Shown: positions 22,836-34,978 of the stretch, piece by piece
How positions within the stretch are numbered: the first letter of the stretch is position 1
How the letters are laid out: every line of letters starts with the position of its first letter
NCBI GenBank assembly: GCA_030770425.1
Contig: JASJFT010000043.1
Location: forward strand, 62,001 to 126,000
Origin: Darksidea phi
Taxonomy: Eukaryota > Ascomycota > Dothideomycetes > Pleosporales > Lentitheciaceae
Reading direction: 5' to 3'
DNA: 64,000 bases
The notes under the pieces: model-generated
Told to the model about the DNA's origin: nothing
What the model saw: the letters and a program-made list of their open reading frames with translations, nothing else
Database searches by the model: none
Translations under genes and position numbers: made by a program

Positions 22836-23521
22836 CAAGTTAGGGTCGGGTGAATATCTCAGGTATTGGCACCAGCTCCGAACAAGACGACAAGATCTAT
22901 CATCGCTTCCGCATTTATCGAGCACAGTCCATCCTGCAGCGCCTTACAGTGTCCAGGGCCACTTCGCGGAGTTCGGTCTCAGTCTCACTTCGTTCAGAGC
23001 GTTCGTACCCTTTCGCACCTTGGCAAATCCCACGGCGCGCTCGAAAAAGCCGGACCGTGACGTCCCGCGTATGAATAGGAAGCTGGATATATGGAAGACG
23101 TCATGTAGACGGGTTGTGCGACGTTCGGAAACACGCTAAGCTTGATTCGAACGAGTCGCTTGCTCTGAGTAACATTGAAATTTTAGAGAGGACGGACGGG
23201 AATATAAGCCGTTCTTCTTTCTTCTCTTCAGCATATCCCCTGCCTTCTGGTTTGGAGCAGTTGGCCCCTTAATGTTGCAAACCTTCGGCTGGTCCCCCAT
23301 ATACAGCGTCCATCTCAGCATACACATGTACGTTTGGTTCCCAGATGCATTCCACCAAGTCGCGTGAACCTCCTCTTACTCCGCACAAAAGAAACGCCAA
23401 TCGAGGAACCTGAATCCCGTCAAGCCATTACGCGCAACTAGAGTGCCCGCCTTTCCGCATCTCACACTTTCCATCCCTTCTCACATCGCCAGAAACCAAC
23501 TCAGCCTACTCCAGGAACGCA
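22836..23521. other. Intergenic region, upstream of DUF6604 gene
   Basis: About 690 bp. Overlapping short + frames (22850-23139) show no family motif. The last 150 bp are C-rich and precede the ATG at 23522 as a likely leader. Confidence 0.35.
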
Positions 23522-25909
23522 ATGGTTTCAGACTCTCTGCAAAGCATTTACCAGCAGTACAAGCGCGACACTGAAGTTATAGCATCATGGCTAGCAACGA
23601 CAGCAAAAGCGCACGGCTACACGAACCCACTGGGCCCACAAGCCGCTGCCGCCGCTCCCGCCGCTACCAAACCGTCGACCCGGTTGAAGGGCAAAGCGCG
23701 CAAGAAAGCTAAGAAAGCGACTCCAGCTCCTGCAGCTCCTACCAATCAGAACTGGAAGACTATGGACTACACGCTCGCAATCAGGGACTTTGTCCCTCTG
23801 GCTGAGCACATTGCCGCCATCAAGCATGGCGCGGTCAGGATTCCCGAGTACTTTTCCGTTGCGCTGGAGAGAGTTATCTGGGTGCGCGGCTCATTTTCCG
23901 AGATGTTGGAGAAGGCGGGCAAAATCCTGGACATGCAGTCGGATGGGCGACATACCTTCTTTGTGAAAGTGCTCGAAAATGTCCGCAAGGTCCTCAATCC
24001 GCTCCTCTCTACCGACGCGTTCAACGTGTCGGATCTCAAGAATGCGGTGCCTAAAGCTGCAGGCAGTACTACGCGTCCCAAGAATATGTTCGAAGTTCTG
24101 ACAGTGTATGAACCATCCGCAGCATTCGAAAATGCGCCGGATATTCAGCTGCCTAAGCCTAGTGACACGGAGTACATGGTCGAAGAAGACGATTCGCCGT
24201 TTGGGCTTTACTTCTGCATGTCGATGTTAATGCGTGACCTCTCGCGCATAAGAGGTGAGATTGCGGACCTATGGACGACGTACGAGAAGGGGAATATGGA
24301 CCTAGCTGCCGTATCAGCCGCAGTCTATACCGCGATTGAGTTGGCGCGCAGCTTCGAAGAGGACATCAAGCCTATTTTGCAACGAGAGGGCGGCACTTCA
24401 GTGGTTCATGTCCTATACTTCCAAGATATCGCATATGCCGCCGGCATTTACCATCATTCCCGCGAGCGCTATGATGATGATTACAACTTCGCCGCTTACG
24501 ACATCGCCGACTGCCTTTTCTACAACACGCTGATCAACCTCATCGTCTTTTTTCTCGACGTCGGAGCTGATACAACAACTAAATCTCAGGCCATAATTGG
24601 GTTGTATGGGTGGTATGATGAGGATTCTACGGAGGTGCCAAAGACTGGACGCCAGAGATATGTGAAGGACAAGATGGCGCTAATAGATATGCTCCTTCAT
24701 CTGACAGTCATGGCCGGATACCCCTCCCCAGTTGAAGATCATCTTGTTAGGGGGATGAGAGAAGCTCGAAAGCATATGAGGGAAGATGGAACTCCGGAGA
24801 TACCGATCTGGTTCTCCTTCGCGGCTCAGATCTATCTCGATACGCTCAACAACGTCACAGTATGCCAACCCACCCTCCGACTGAAATTTGTTTCATACTA
24901 ACAACTTCAGATTGCCAGCGGCTGGAACGACATGCAAGCCTATATCCGCACCGTTCGGCCAATCGTCAACGCTCATCCTCTCGTCAGCGCTCGTGCCTCC
25001 ACCGGAAAGTCGCTGTGGAAAAACCTCGACATAATCAACATATTGCTCAACAGGGACCCTATCGTCAACACCTGCCTGGTCCCAGACAAACCCAAACCCA
25101 AAAACCATACTTTCTACCGCCGGCACCCGTTGTACTGTGGTCTATGGATTAATGCCGTGCGCGTCCTCTTCCACGAGGCTGGCCTTGCATACGTCGCCTC
25201 GCAGTGTACAGTCCTTCACACGACACAACTCTATCAAGCTCTACATCAGGAGAAGTTGATTGACGCGAAATGGGTAGAACTGGAAGCAATGTGGAAAGCC
25301 CAGGGGAATGCAACGTACTTCATCGGCGATCCTCCCACGACTGCTGAGGGGTACTTGAAGAATTACCGCATGACAATGGGCATGTCAGCCGCCAACTTCG
25401 TACCCAACAAACACAAGAGGGGCATCACACTGACTAAAGCTACTATACGCAAAATGATGTTCAAGGGCTTAACATCGCATTTACTCGCCCTCCGAACACG
25501 AAGCAATGGTGACCACCGCGTCCTTAACCCAGAGACAGTACAAGATTGGATTATCGAAGGCGCAAAAGGCCGCACGCACCACGATGTGCAGCCTGCCGCG
25601 CAGAGCTCCCAGTCACTCATCTACAACCTAGCCACAGCCATCCAGGCCGAAATTCCCGATCTGGAATTCAACTACTTCGCTCTCCAAGACGACTGCAAGT
25701 CTCTTCTTTCCGAGATCCGAGACGGAATTGAATCTCTCGGGCCATGGAGCATGCTTCCTGAAGACGGCCACAATGGCCTGCATTCCGTCATAGATGTCAC
25801 CTTCTCGGACGCGGCATGGAAGTCGAATGTAGATGAAGGGCCTAAGCCGACGAGGCGGCTGTTAGAGTATGTGGGCCGGGTTTTATGCGAGTGGCTTAAG
25901 AGGCGTTGA
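23522..25909 (+). CDS. DUF6604-type fungal protein
   Basis: Two exons (23522-24859 and 24911-25909) join across a 51-bp intron with a GTATGC donor, an ideal TACTAAC branch site and a CAG acceptor, giving 778 residues. The N-terminus (SLQSIYQQYKRDTEVIASWL) is the hallmark I associate with DUF6604, a helical domain at the start of many fungal proteins of unknown role. It is followed by an Ala/Pro/Lys-rich linker (about residues 40-78) with KGKARKKAKKAT, which could be a nuclear signal. The rest is mostly helical, with acidic patches and no enzyme motif I recognise. The intron is a multiple of three but contains an in-frame stop. The gene sits between the F-box-like group and a HET gene, in an accessory-type neighbourhood. 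Confidence 0.8.
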
Positions 25910-26949
25910 GGTGTTCACATACATAGGTCTTGTGGGGAGTCCTAGAAGGTTTGAAATGTTGGACGGGATAGATTGATCATTTGTTCAGTGCTTTTTGCGG
26001 TGGAAGAAATCATGGTGCAGATACGGTAACAGATACATTAGTTTTTCATGCTTGTATCCACGAAGTGTTGTCCCAGTACACAATCAACTATAATATCTCT
26101 ACGTAGGCGGTGCATAAATGTTTCGTATTTGGCTGCGAAAGCTCCATATCTCCCACGTTAGTGTGGGATAGTATCATACCTATATCCATTTTTAACTACC
26201 AGATAGGCTCTAGGTTTGCCTTTTGCTTGTCGCGATAGATAGGTAGAAGAGCACCAATGCATACAGTGTTTAACAAGTATGAATCAGCCATTCTTCTAAA
26301 CCTTCATATACTCTATCGATGCTTGATAGATTTACTATAGTAACTCTATCTTCCGTGGACATTTAACTCTGTTATTAGAAGGTTTCCGTTACTACTCTTA
26401 GAGTTTAACTTATACCTAAAGTACCAAGTCTAACCCTTTTAGTCTTGTTGGCTTTTCTTACTTGGCTCCTATACTAGCCTATTTCACCTTGCTTTATATC
26501 ATACATTAGCTCAAGCAGGTCAAGAGAAAATGCAAACCCTTTTAACGCGTCTGCCTTATTACAATAGTACGCTGCATCGCCATCGGCCGCAACGATTATT
26601 CGCCGCTGGTAGGATGACTTGCCGATGCGGTTGAGTGGATTTCTGTGAACAATGACATCTCTCCTCCGTATACCATCTAGTAATGACAACGACAAATCAG
26701 CTAGTATCGTACGCGCCCAACGCGAAATAACCTCGTGCGGGAAGAAGAAACGATAATACAAAGAAAAGAATGAATGCTCAAGTACAGTATCGAATAATAT
26801 CGAATGAGCGATCAGAGATTTTGCTACGCTCATAGGCATCAAGTAGCACAATTCATGAATGACATATTTCCCATACGCGCTCATCATTAGCACCGTATCA
26901 TCGTTCTAACGTACAAATTACTCGAACTTGCAGTACACCCAGCACCATC
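25910..26949. other. AT-rich intergenic region
   Basis: About 1 kb, visibly A+T-rich from roughly 26040 to 26900 with many TpA steps. A minus frame of 139 codons (26474-26893) starts with GTG and shows no recognisable family. It may be chance or a decayed element. The 3' ends of two convergent genes flank it. Confidence 0.4.
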
Positions 26950-29224
26950 TTAAAATATCTTCACACAAGTACCTTCCGCAACACCGTCAAAGAACTTGAA
27001 GTTGTCATTCCCAATCTCGTATGCCTGATGAAACATACCGACCCGCTCAAAGGCCCCTGATTCGTCTCCTTTCTTGCGCAACACTAAGCCATAAACGTGT
27101 CGTATCTGTTTAGGTTTCGCTTTACTCATTCCGGCTACAATCTGGAGACAATAGAGCACCTGCCCATTGATGAGGCGATCCCTTTTAGGACCGCCACAAC
27201 GACCCCCAGAGATGGGCCCAACATCTTGATCGGCGAACCCAATGGCAAACCCGTTTCGATAGAGCCTAGATTGGTACTCATCCAGAGGCGGATTCGGTAT
27301 TTTAACTTGTTGATACTCGACTCCGTACAATTTGGCGTTGAGAATGACATATGTCGCTGCAGTTAATTGCCCTTTTGGGTTTTCAGCGGAAAGAACGGCG
27401 CAGTGAACCTCGACTAGTTCAGCAAATTCCGGATCAACTAGCCCAAAATCTGCCAGGTTGGTCTCCTTGTCATACTCTATTTGAGCTTCAAGTGATGCCC
27501 AGGACCACGTGGGAGCAGCATAGTGTGGAAATTTCTTTCGAGTTCGTAGTTGCCGAAATTCACGTTCCATCCACTCTGAATGAAACTTTTCTCTACCATC
27601 ATTGCCGATCATGACATTATGTAAATCGTAACGCTCGCCAAATGCCGAAGCGTAGATGTCGTCCATCCGCTGTTTTCTCCACAAAAGATCTTGCATGAAA
27701 GTGCTGGACCAGAGTCCCACGACATCAGAGTCATCTGGCCGAAGACGTTCGATTTCCGAAGCAAGTCCTGCTATAGCGGGATATTTATCCGTTGGGTCGC
27801 TCAGATTCAGCTTCGTGTACGTGTTGACAATGTAGTGCCAGAACTTGAGCCGCTGCTCGACAATATCAGTTGATACGCCCCTTTGACAGCACTCAAGTGA
27901 CCGAGTGAACGCTGCTTTCGGATTGAAGGGGTTTTGTGCAGTGTGTGTCTCAGGCGGATAAGGTTTCAAGACAGGTTCACAATGGCACGCTGAGCAAAGC
28001 ATGCATTCCCAGCTAATCTCGTTTGCTCCAAAGTAGACTACTCTGGATGAGAGAAGTCGCTCCTGTAGTACCCAGCCTCGTTCCAGAAGCGTGTGCTTCT
28101 GACTCTTCTTGATATGACCCACGCTGTAGTCAATATGCGGTCGTGCATATACAGGGAATGGAATGTCGTCGTGTGCGAAGTCCAAAGGTCTTGTATCGGC
28201 AAGTTCATCTGTTGGCAAGAAGAAGAGCCCTTCGGTAGGACCTTTCGCAGCAGCCGCGGCTATGGTGAGCCATGAGTTACGATAAACAGATGCCATTTGG
28301 CTTGCTTCTCTCCGCCAGTCTTCTTCATCATGTTGTTTAATGCACAAACTGTCTATCCAGAGAAACCGACATCCAAGGCGTCTTGTAATCTCGACGGCAT
28401 GACGAAAGGTGGCAGGCAATGCGTCCATGGGTATACCTTGTTTGTGGCTCTGGATTGTGTCGTTGGTGGTTTCAATGGGCATTCCGCTAGATCCCCAGCA
28501 ATGACTCAAGCAGATATACGTCTCGAGTTCTAACATCATCTCTTTGGTCTCAATAAGTCTGACGAAGTTCTCTCCCTCGAATCCAACCTCGATTAGGCGA
28601 CTCGGGAGCGCTGAACTGATTAATCCGGTCTCAGAACAGCGGTCGTGAGACTGGCATTCTCTCTGCCATTCCAGTATTTGATCGATAGCGTTACCAGAGT
28701 CAGTGCGCTCGAGTAAGAAACGCTTCCTGGGGAATTCTGGGATATTGCACCGCGAGTATGGATCGTCTAAAGCATGTGTCAATTTCAGGAGCGTGGAAAC
28801 AGCACTACTGGTGGAGAATCAAGATGAGCTTACCAGAAGTATAAATCTCGATTTTGAAATTGTTCTCTCCCGATCCAACGGAGCACCAAGGCTCGAAGAA
28901 GCTTTCTCCGTCATAGCGCCAGAATATGAAGTCTGCATTATTAGGAATTGCAGTTCCACTGGCCCGTTTGAAAGCAGTCCAGAAGATATCGCACCAGGGA
29001 CAAGATTTCTTTGCTGATTCGCTGAGTCGGACCGTTGATATCATGGTGCCAGGTTTTACAGACCACCCAGAGCGCTCTCTTGTCGCTGCTGGTGATACTG
29101 TAGTTTCCGCAATGGAAGCGCGCTGTGTCCGGGTGTTGTGCCCTAAAAGGCATTCTCTTGAATTGTAGAGAAGCGAAAAGTCCGGCACATCAACTAGTGT
29201 AGATTCCAATCGTAAGCAAGACAT
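26950..29224 (-). CDS. HET-domain (heterokaryon incompatibility) protein
   Basis: Two exons (29224-28834 and 28766-26950) join across a 67-bp intron (GTAAGC donor, TTTAG acceptor), giving 735 residues. I chose the ATG at 29224 (MSCLRLEST) because the frame upstream has no ATG. The N-terminal part has Cys pairs (KKSCPWCDIF). The HET domain follows with its three usual blocks: YICLSHCWG (about 214-222), RFLWIDSLCIKQ (about 264-275) and RGWVLQERLLSSRVVYF (about 360-376). The C-terminal half contains YAAPTWSWASLE, typical of the family. HET proteins trigger cell death on fusion of incompatible hyphae in characterised cases; whether this one does is unknown. It is the only intact HET gene here, with two broken copies at 2472-3673 and 47414-47830. 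Confidence 0.9.
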
Positions 29225-30167
29225 GGTGGGCAAGTATCAGCGGCGAAGTGTGACTTAGGAGAGGTGCAGGACGCTTCAAAAAGGCTTGATAAGGTGAGAA
29301 TACTCCGCACGACGTACTCATAGAGTAATGTAATTGATGAAAAGAGTTATTCTGAATGGAATGAGTTGGAAAGAAAAATCTAGATATTAAAAGGTTTCCC
29401 CGCAGCTGAATTCAAGCACGGGTAGCACCATCTCAGTTAGTGGTCGCCCCACGTGAGCGATCACGGACTAGAGAAGCCATGCACCAATAACGAAACGACA
29501 CGACTTTGCTCAAAGTAGTTGGCTTGAGAAAACATGAAACCTGGCCTTCTCTTTAGGCTCCTGCGGGTCACAGAGGCATTATTATTACACGCCCTCAGGT
29601 TGTACTAAATTTTATCGTCGCGAAAGCGTTTCTCCGGGCGCAACTCCTTCAGGCCTTTTATTGAGCCAGGTATTACTCCATTGTACGCGCGTTCCCGTAA
29701 TATCGTCGGCGAGGGCATCTTTGACAGCAGCCCGACGAGTTTTGATACTAGAAATGTCGGTAACGCGGCGTTGATACTATCTAGCAGCACCACTGTTTTC
29801 GCAAACTCAGCGTCGATATAGATGGAAATAGCGTTGACAAGCCTCCGCAATCGCCAGAGTTCGGTAGTCTTCCCAGGCGCTTCAGCCGCAAAATATCGCT
29901 GGCCGTAGACTCAGGTATATTTAATACAGTGCGCAATCGATGTGGAGAGCAGTGCATACCCTGTTGTGGACAGAATACAGGAGCCCTCGCTGTAAATATA
30001 ATTGGCCCAGAAGTTTTGAGAAGTGTCGAGGAGTTTCCAGTTGGCCCAGTAGTGAAAAGGATATTTAATGACGCTAGCGTGGCGCTAGCGTGACACTAAC
30101 GTAGCGCTAGCAAGAGTGGGGTCGTTTAGTGGGTGCACGAGCTACATCACCTACACCTCACGACGCC
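29225..30167. other. Intergenic region with a palindrome cluster
   Basis: About 940 bp between divergent genes. A minus frame at 29605-29850 has no family signal. The right end carries the CGCTAGCG palindrome cluster described separately. Confidence 0.4.
30071..30111. repeat. Cluster of CGCTAGCG-type palindromes
   Basis: Within 41 bp there are ACGCTAGCGT (30071-30080), GCGCTAGCG (30082-30090), a degenerate ACACTAACGT (30093-30102) and AGCGCTAGC (30103-30111). The cluster lies 57-97 bp upstream of the ATG at 30168, where a promoter element would be expected. The palindromes are seen directly; a regulatory role is inference. Confidence 0.6.
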
Positions 30168-33100
30168 ATGGCCAACGAAGACAATCGGTGGCGAGCCGAA
30201 AGGTGCCCAAACCACCTGGATAAGCCCTCACCAGTAACATATAAAGACTGCGATCTATGCCGGACCAATCTGTGCGGCGGATGTAAACGTCATCCCAAGA
30301 CACATCAAGGGCGGCGTACACAGTGCGACTCCTGTGCTAAAAAGTATCAGCGAACAAGACAAAGGCAAAAGGAACGACAAGAGAAGGAGAGCTCAACAGA
30401 AGAGTCCCGTTACTGCTCACACTGTCGACGATGGCGGCCATCTACAATGTTCCAAATCCCTTATGCGCTCTGTTCCTCGTGTCGGGTGCCACCCAGGTAA
30501 CGCATCTGTCTCCACGCCTACTGAAGTCGTCTAACTAACGTAGAGAAATGCCGAGTTCGCCAAACTGCAGCCCAGACGCTTGCTTTGACATTGCCTCGTC
30601 TATTGAGAGAGACGCTTGCTTTGACATTGACTCGTCTATTGAGAGAGACGGTCTCGACGAGAATTTAGAGGCGCCTGATTTTGGCAATATCGGTCTCGAG
30701 GAGAATCTAGACAAGCCTGATTTTGGCAATATCGGTCTCGAGGAGAATTTAGACGCGCCTGATCTTGGCAATATCGGTCTCGAGGAGGATTCGGACCTGC
30801 CTGGTATTGACAATAGCGGCCTTGATGAGGACTTAGGCCTGCCGGATATCGGCAATAGCGATGTCGAAGAGGAATCGGACGCGTCTAGTTCCGCCAAGGA
30901 AGAGTTCAGAACACGGTTGCGGGAATGCCTTGACGACGTCCAATCTGATGGATCCTTCTCAACCTTCCACACATATCAGACCTATCCCAATCCTGGCCTT
31001 CACCTCTCGGACTACGGATATGTAGGGCTACCGTTAGCTGTTGACGATGCGAAAGCAATCATGCGCATATGCGAGCAATCGTCGTTCGGCAAGGGCTCGG
31101 AAAGCATCATTGACACCTCCCTACGACGAACTTGGGAGTTGGACACTACCCAATTCCAATGCGACAACCCGTTTTGGGCTTCCTACCTGGACTCTCTGGC
31201 GAAGCAAGCAATCGAGGACCTGGGCATCCAGGGCGAAGCCAGGGCGGAACAATACAAGTTATTACTTGATGAGGAAGGCGCTTCCTTCGAGACCCAGGAG
31301 GATAGCGAGAAGATGGCTGGAATGTTTGGTACTCTCGTCATCTGCCTACCCTCCAAGCACGTAGGCGGAGAGGTCTTCATCGTCCAAGGCGGGAAAGAGC
31401 AGGTATTGCAAACTGCTCCGACGTCTACCTTCGGCCTATCTATGTTAGCTTGGTACTCCGACGTCTCAAACGAAGTCCGACGCCTCACCTCCGGCTATCG
31501 CCTAGTTCTGACCTATAATCTGGTACAAGACCGAACGGCGTCAAAGCAAACCGCAGCTACGCTCGACGAAAGCTACGCTCGGTTTGAGGGCCTGCTAGCC
31601 ACCTGGATTTGCGATTTTATCCATTTAGAAAAGTTTATATATCCGCTCACGCACCAATATACGGAGCCTAACCTTTCACTACAGAGCTTAAAGGGGCAAG
31701 ATGCCGCCAAAGGAAGATATCTTGAGCGTCTCTGCCGGAAAAACGGGGTATACTGGTTTTTTGGTAGGCTGACTAAGAAATCTGGGGCCAAAGCCTTTAG
31801 TCTTGGTCATACTGTTACGCCAGCCGGGATAGTCTTAAATGTGGACGAGGACGCTTCTGAAGATGGCGAGATCGGCGTTTCTAGAGATGAGATCCTCGCG
31901 GACGTCCAGGATCTCTATGTCGGACGACGCGCTGAGAGCAAGGATGAATATGACACGGTATAGTTTGCTATTGGCCCTCGTTGTCGAGTGACTACTGACG
32001 CATGTACAGGTCTTAATTCTCATGCGGAAAGAGAGGGCGGTGCAGCTGTTCTTGTCATGGGGATGTCACAACTCCAACTCACTTCTAGCCTGTCTCAAAC
32101 TTCTCCGAGACGATCATCAGGTGAACCCTAGCGAAGAAGGAATGAGAAACTTCATGGACGCCATGAGAATGATCCTGACCCAAGCAGCCAGAGTTCTGTC
32201 TCCCAGATCAACCCGCTATGAAGAAGATAATTACAGGTTCGCTTCGTACGAATCACCCGACCCAGCACGTCCACGTCAGGATTTTTCCGGCGTCTTTTCT
32301 ATGGCTGCCAACTACTGCCATGCCATCGGCCAGGCAAACCTTATTCGTGAGGCTCTTCAAGAGGTCATGCGGGACTCAACCTGGTGGACTTCGAGTGACC
32401 TTGTTCGTCTCGTTACTAGCTACGTTGGACTCGAGGCAGCTGGTGGCGGTCCGGCTACTTGGCTTGACTTGTAGGTCTTCAATACTCCCTCGGGCAGGAG
32501 TGAACACTGAGCATATGCAGGTTTTTACTACCTCTGCCAGGTCTTCTCACGTTCAAGCATGCAAACGATATAGGGATAGCTTTCGAAGTTGTAAAATCCC
32601 ATCTACCAGATCCAGACGCCCCTTGGTTTGATAGTTGGATGGAGGCCCGCTTAAATGGGATACTTCGCTCCATCAGTATCTATCGCGAAGAAGATGTCTC
32701 AGCACTCTTGCATCTGCTCTCGTCGTCTAGTCAAGAGCGACGGATGGGAATGTGAGTGGGCCCCACGGTTCCGTTTCGAGATGCTAACCTCGCCAGCATC
32801 ATTCCAATATTAGTGTCCAATCCTAATGAACCGGCAGCCATTTCATTCCTTCGGCAGCTCGGTGATAGCAGAGCCGCGGATGAAAGGGCCCAGGAAACGT
32901 TGGTGAAGCCTACTTATCGGGCCCTAATATCCAATGAATCAGTCATTAAAGTGGGCATGACCCACCTTGTGGGGTTGGGTCCACGCGTGTCCCACCCAGT
33001 TTATCTCGACTTCCTTGCGGTGCTGGAACACACCATCTCCCTGGGGTTAGAATATGAAGCGCAGCTACTACTCAGCCGAGGCTTGCCTCTTGTTTCACGT

Positions 33101-33637
33101 GGCAGCTTCGCCGGATGGCACAGTTGGCAAGATGTCTTCCTCTCCATTGACAAACTCAGCGCAACCCTCGAAAAGCATCCAAATAGCAGCAACCTACAAG
33201 AGACCGTACGAAGCTTCATCACTTCCGTTCTAGAGGCAGCCGCGGACTGGCTCTTGAGCCAACGCCCCAGTGAACCCAAGGACTGGTCACGCCAACCGAA
33301 GTCCCGGTGCAACTGTGCACCTTGCCAAAAACTGAGCCGGTTCCTAAAGAATCCTATCCAAACCGTAGGGCAATTCTCACACTCGAGGGAGACCTGCAGG
33401 CATCTCCAGTCCACGCTCGACCCCGCCGACCTCAAATTCGACACGGAATCAACCGGATCTTCGCACGCATTAGTAGTCCGCAAGATCAATAAGGAGTTTT
33501 TAAGGCGGAATAGCGGATGGAGGTTGGAGCTCGTGAGGATGCATGAGCGGGGTCTGAGTATGTGGCTCAGAAATGAGCGCGGCAAAGAGGTAGCGAAGCC
33601 CGCTGTCATTGAGCGCCTGATCCGAGCGCTAGTATAA
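30168..33637 (+). CDS. 2OG-Fe(II) oxygenase-like protein with Cys-rich N-terminus and acidic repeats; probably catalytically inactive
   Basis: Five exons (30168-30496, 30544-31957, 32010-32470, 32521-32751, 32797-33637) give 1091 residues; all four introns (45-52 bp) close phase. The ATG at 30168 has the context gccATGg. Residues 1-110 hold five CxxC pairs (28/31, 36/39, 53/56, 83/86, 102/105), suggesting zinc binding. Residues 146-215 are five acidic 14-residue repeats (GLEENLDAPDFGNI type). The oxygenase-like core follows, with YKLLLDEEG, GMFGTLVICLPSKHVGGEVF and LAWYSDVSNEVRRLTSGYR. Relatives I know read HxD and WYSDVTHEV at the metal-binding positions. Here they are Gln361-x-Asp363 and Asn419, so both histidines are missing, while the Arg expected to bind 2-oxoglutarate (Arg429) remains. 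A helical C-terminus with CNCAPCQ completes the protein. Substrate unknown. Confidence 0.85.
30650..30859 (+). repeat. 42-bp coding tandem repeat, five units
   Basis: Units begin at 30650, 30692, 30734, 30776 and 30818, each encoding 14 residues of the form G-L-[DE]-E-[ND]-[LS]-[EDG]-x-P-[DG]-[FLI]-[GD]-N-[IS]. Units 1-3 are nearly identical in DNA and units 4-5 more diverged. Just upstream is a separate 12-residue duplication (DACFDI-SSIER, twice). Confidence 0.9.
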
Positions 33638-34400
33638 TGGACCGGTACCCAGTACCCGATTACCCCTTTGTTACACCTTCGGCTTTCTTCCCCGGCGCTA
33701 CCTATCAGGACCCTCGTAGCAAGTCGTGACCAGGGGTCGTTCTTGGTACCGAGAGAAAACGTCCCTCCCAAAGCGGCGCGTAAAACCTCCCGACTCGCCT
33801 ATATATTTCCCATCAACAGGCGTTAAGGCGTAAAGTTGCACATTGAAGCAAAATCTGAAACACCCCGGCAGCAGAAGAGGGCGATCCTATTACCGTAATA
33901 TACCCATATGTCAATAAAAATACCCCAGAGCAACCTTCGTTGCTCAGTACATTCAACTAAAGCCTGTTCACCAGTATATATCAGTCCTACAACAACGACG
34001 CTACCATCACTCTAACTCTCCAGCATAGACGAAATACAGCCAAAATCCATCCGTGCCACTCATCGATGTAATCCACAGTACCAACTCAACACGCATAATC
34101 CCTACTCCCAGATCATCCTAACTACACACCCTCGCACCCCATAAAAGCTAGACTCATCATCATGACTGGTACCATCTACATCGGGCCGTCCACTAGCCAA
34201 GACAATCAAAAGGGTGTCGACTAGATATGCTAATCCATCTCTAATAGTTCAGGTTCACAAAGTGACAGCTACCGAACTTGTCGCATCAATAATCTGTAAG
34301 ACGTAGTAGTACTCTTCCCAGATCGAAGAAACAGCCCTTTAGGCAATATAATCGCACATAATCGCATAGTAGGAACTTGTTACAGTATAGATCAATAATA

Positions 34401-34443
<43 letters not shown>

Positions 34444-34978
34444 AGTGGAGTTCATGGCACCGAAACTGATGCGAGGCTGTGCATTGGGGATTGCTAATAA
34501 GTGTGCTATTGGTGCTTTTGTTGGACAAACGGAGAAGGTTTAGGAGTGCAGTGGTGGGATTTGTGAAGCTGGATTTCTGCTGGTTCGAGTAGAGGATGAT
34601 AGCATGGGGATAGAGTGCGAAGCGGACGAAGATGAGGCGAAGGAGAGACATGTGTTAATAAATAGCCGTGGAAACTTCGAGATGTGAGCGAACACAGAAC
34701 TAGGAATGAGTGGTAAGACATTCGCATGTGAGATGACTTGGTATAATTTACTTTTCCAGATATCGCGGATGTAATTCCCGAACTCGTCGGCCTCGAAATT
34801 CATATCTCTCGCCACGAGTTAAAGCTCCCTATGCTTATGCAACCTACTCGGTGATTACACCTGAGCATTTCCAGACAAAGCATCAAACCGTGATCCACTC
34901 GTTCCCGCATTCGCTCCGCCATCGGTCTCACTGTACCTACCCGAGTCAACAATAATCTCACAACATCAGTGGTGAGAC
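33638..34978. other. Intergenic region with a CT microsatellite and a doubtful small gene
   Basis: About 1.3 kb. On the minus strand an ATG at 34803 opens MNFEADEFGNYIRDIWKSK and a hydrophobic continuation, possibly the first exon of a small gene, but splice options are ambiguous and I do not recognise it. The left third shows nothing. Confidence 0.3.
34404..34439. repeat. (CT)18 microsatellite
   Basis: An uninterrupted run of 18 CT dinucleotides, read directly from the sequence. Confidence 0.95.

Noticed and set aside
26474..26893. 139-codon minus frame in the AT-rich gap
   Set aside because: GTG start, no family match, compositional bias; not enough to call a gene.
29605..29850. Short minus frame considered as a transposon remnant
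   Set aside because: No transposase motif, terminal repeat or target duplication found.
30168..30496. Cys-rich segment considered as a separate small zinc-finger gene
   Set aside because: A 47-bp intron with a good donor, CTAAC branch and TAG acceptor joins it in phase to the 2OG-like frame.
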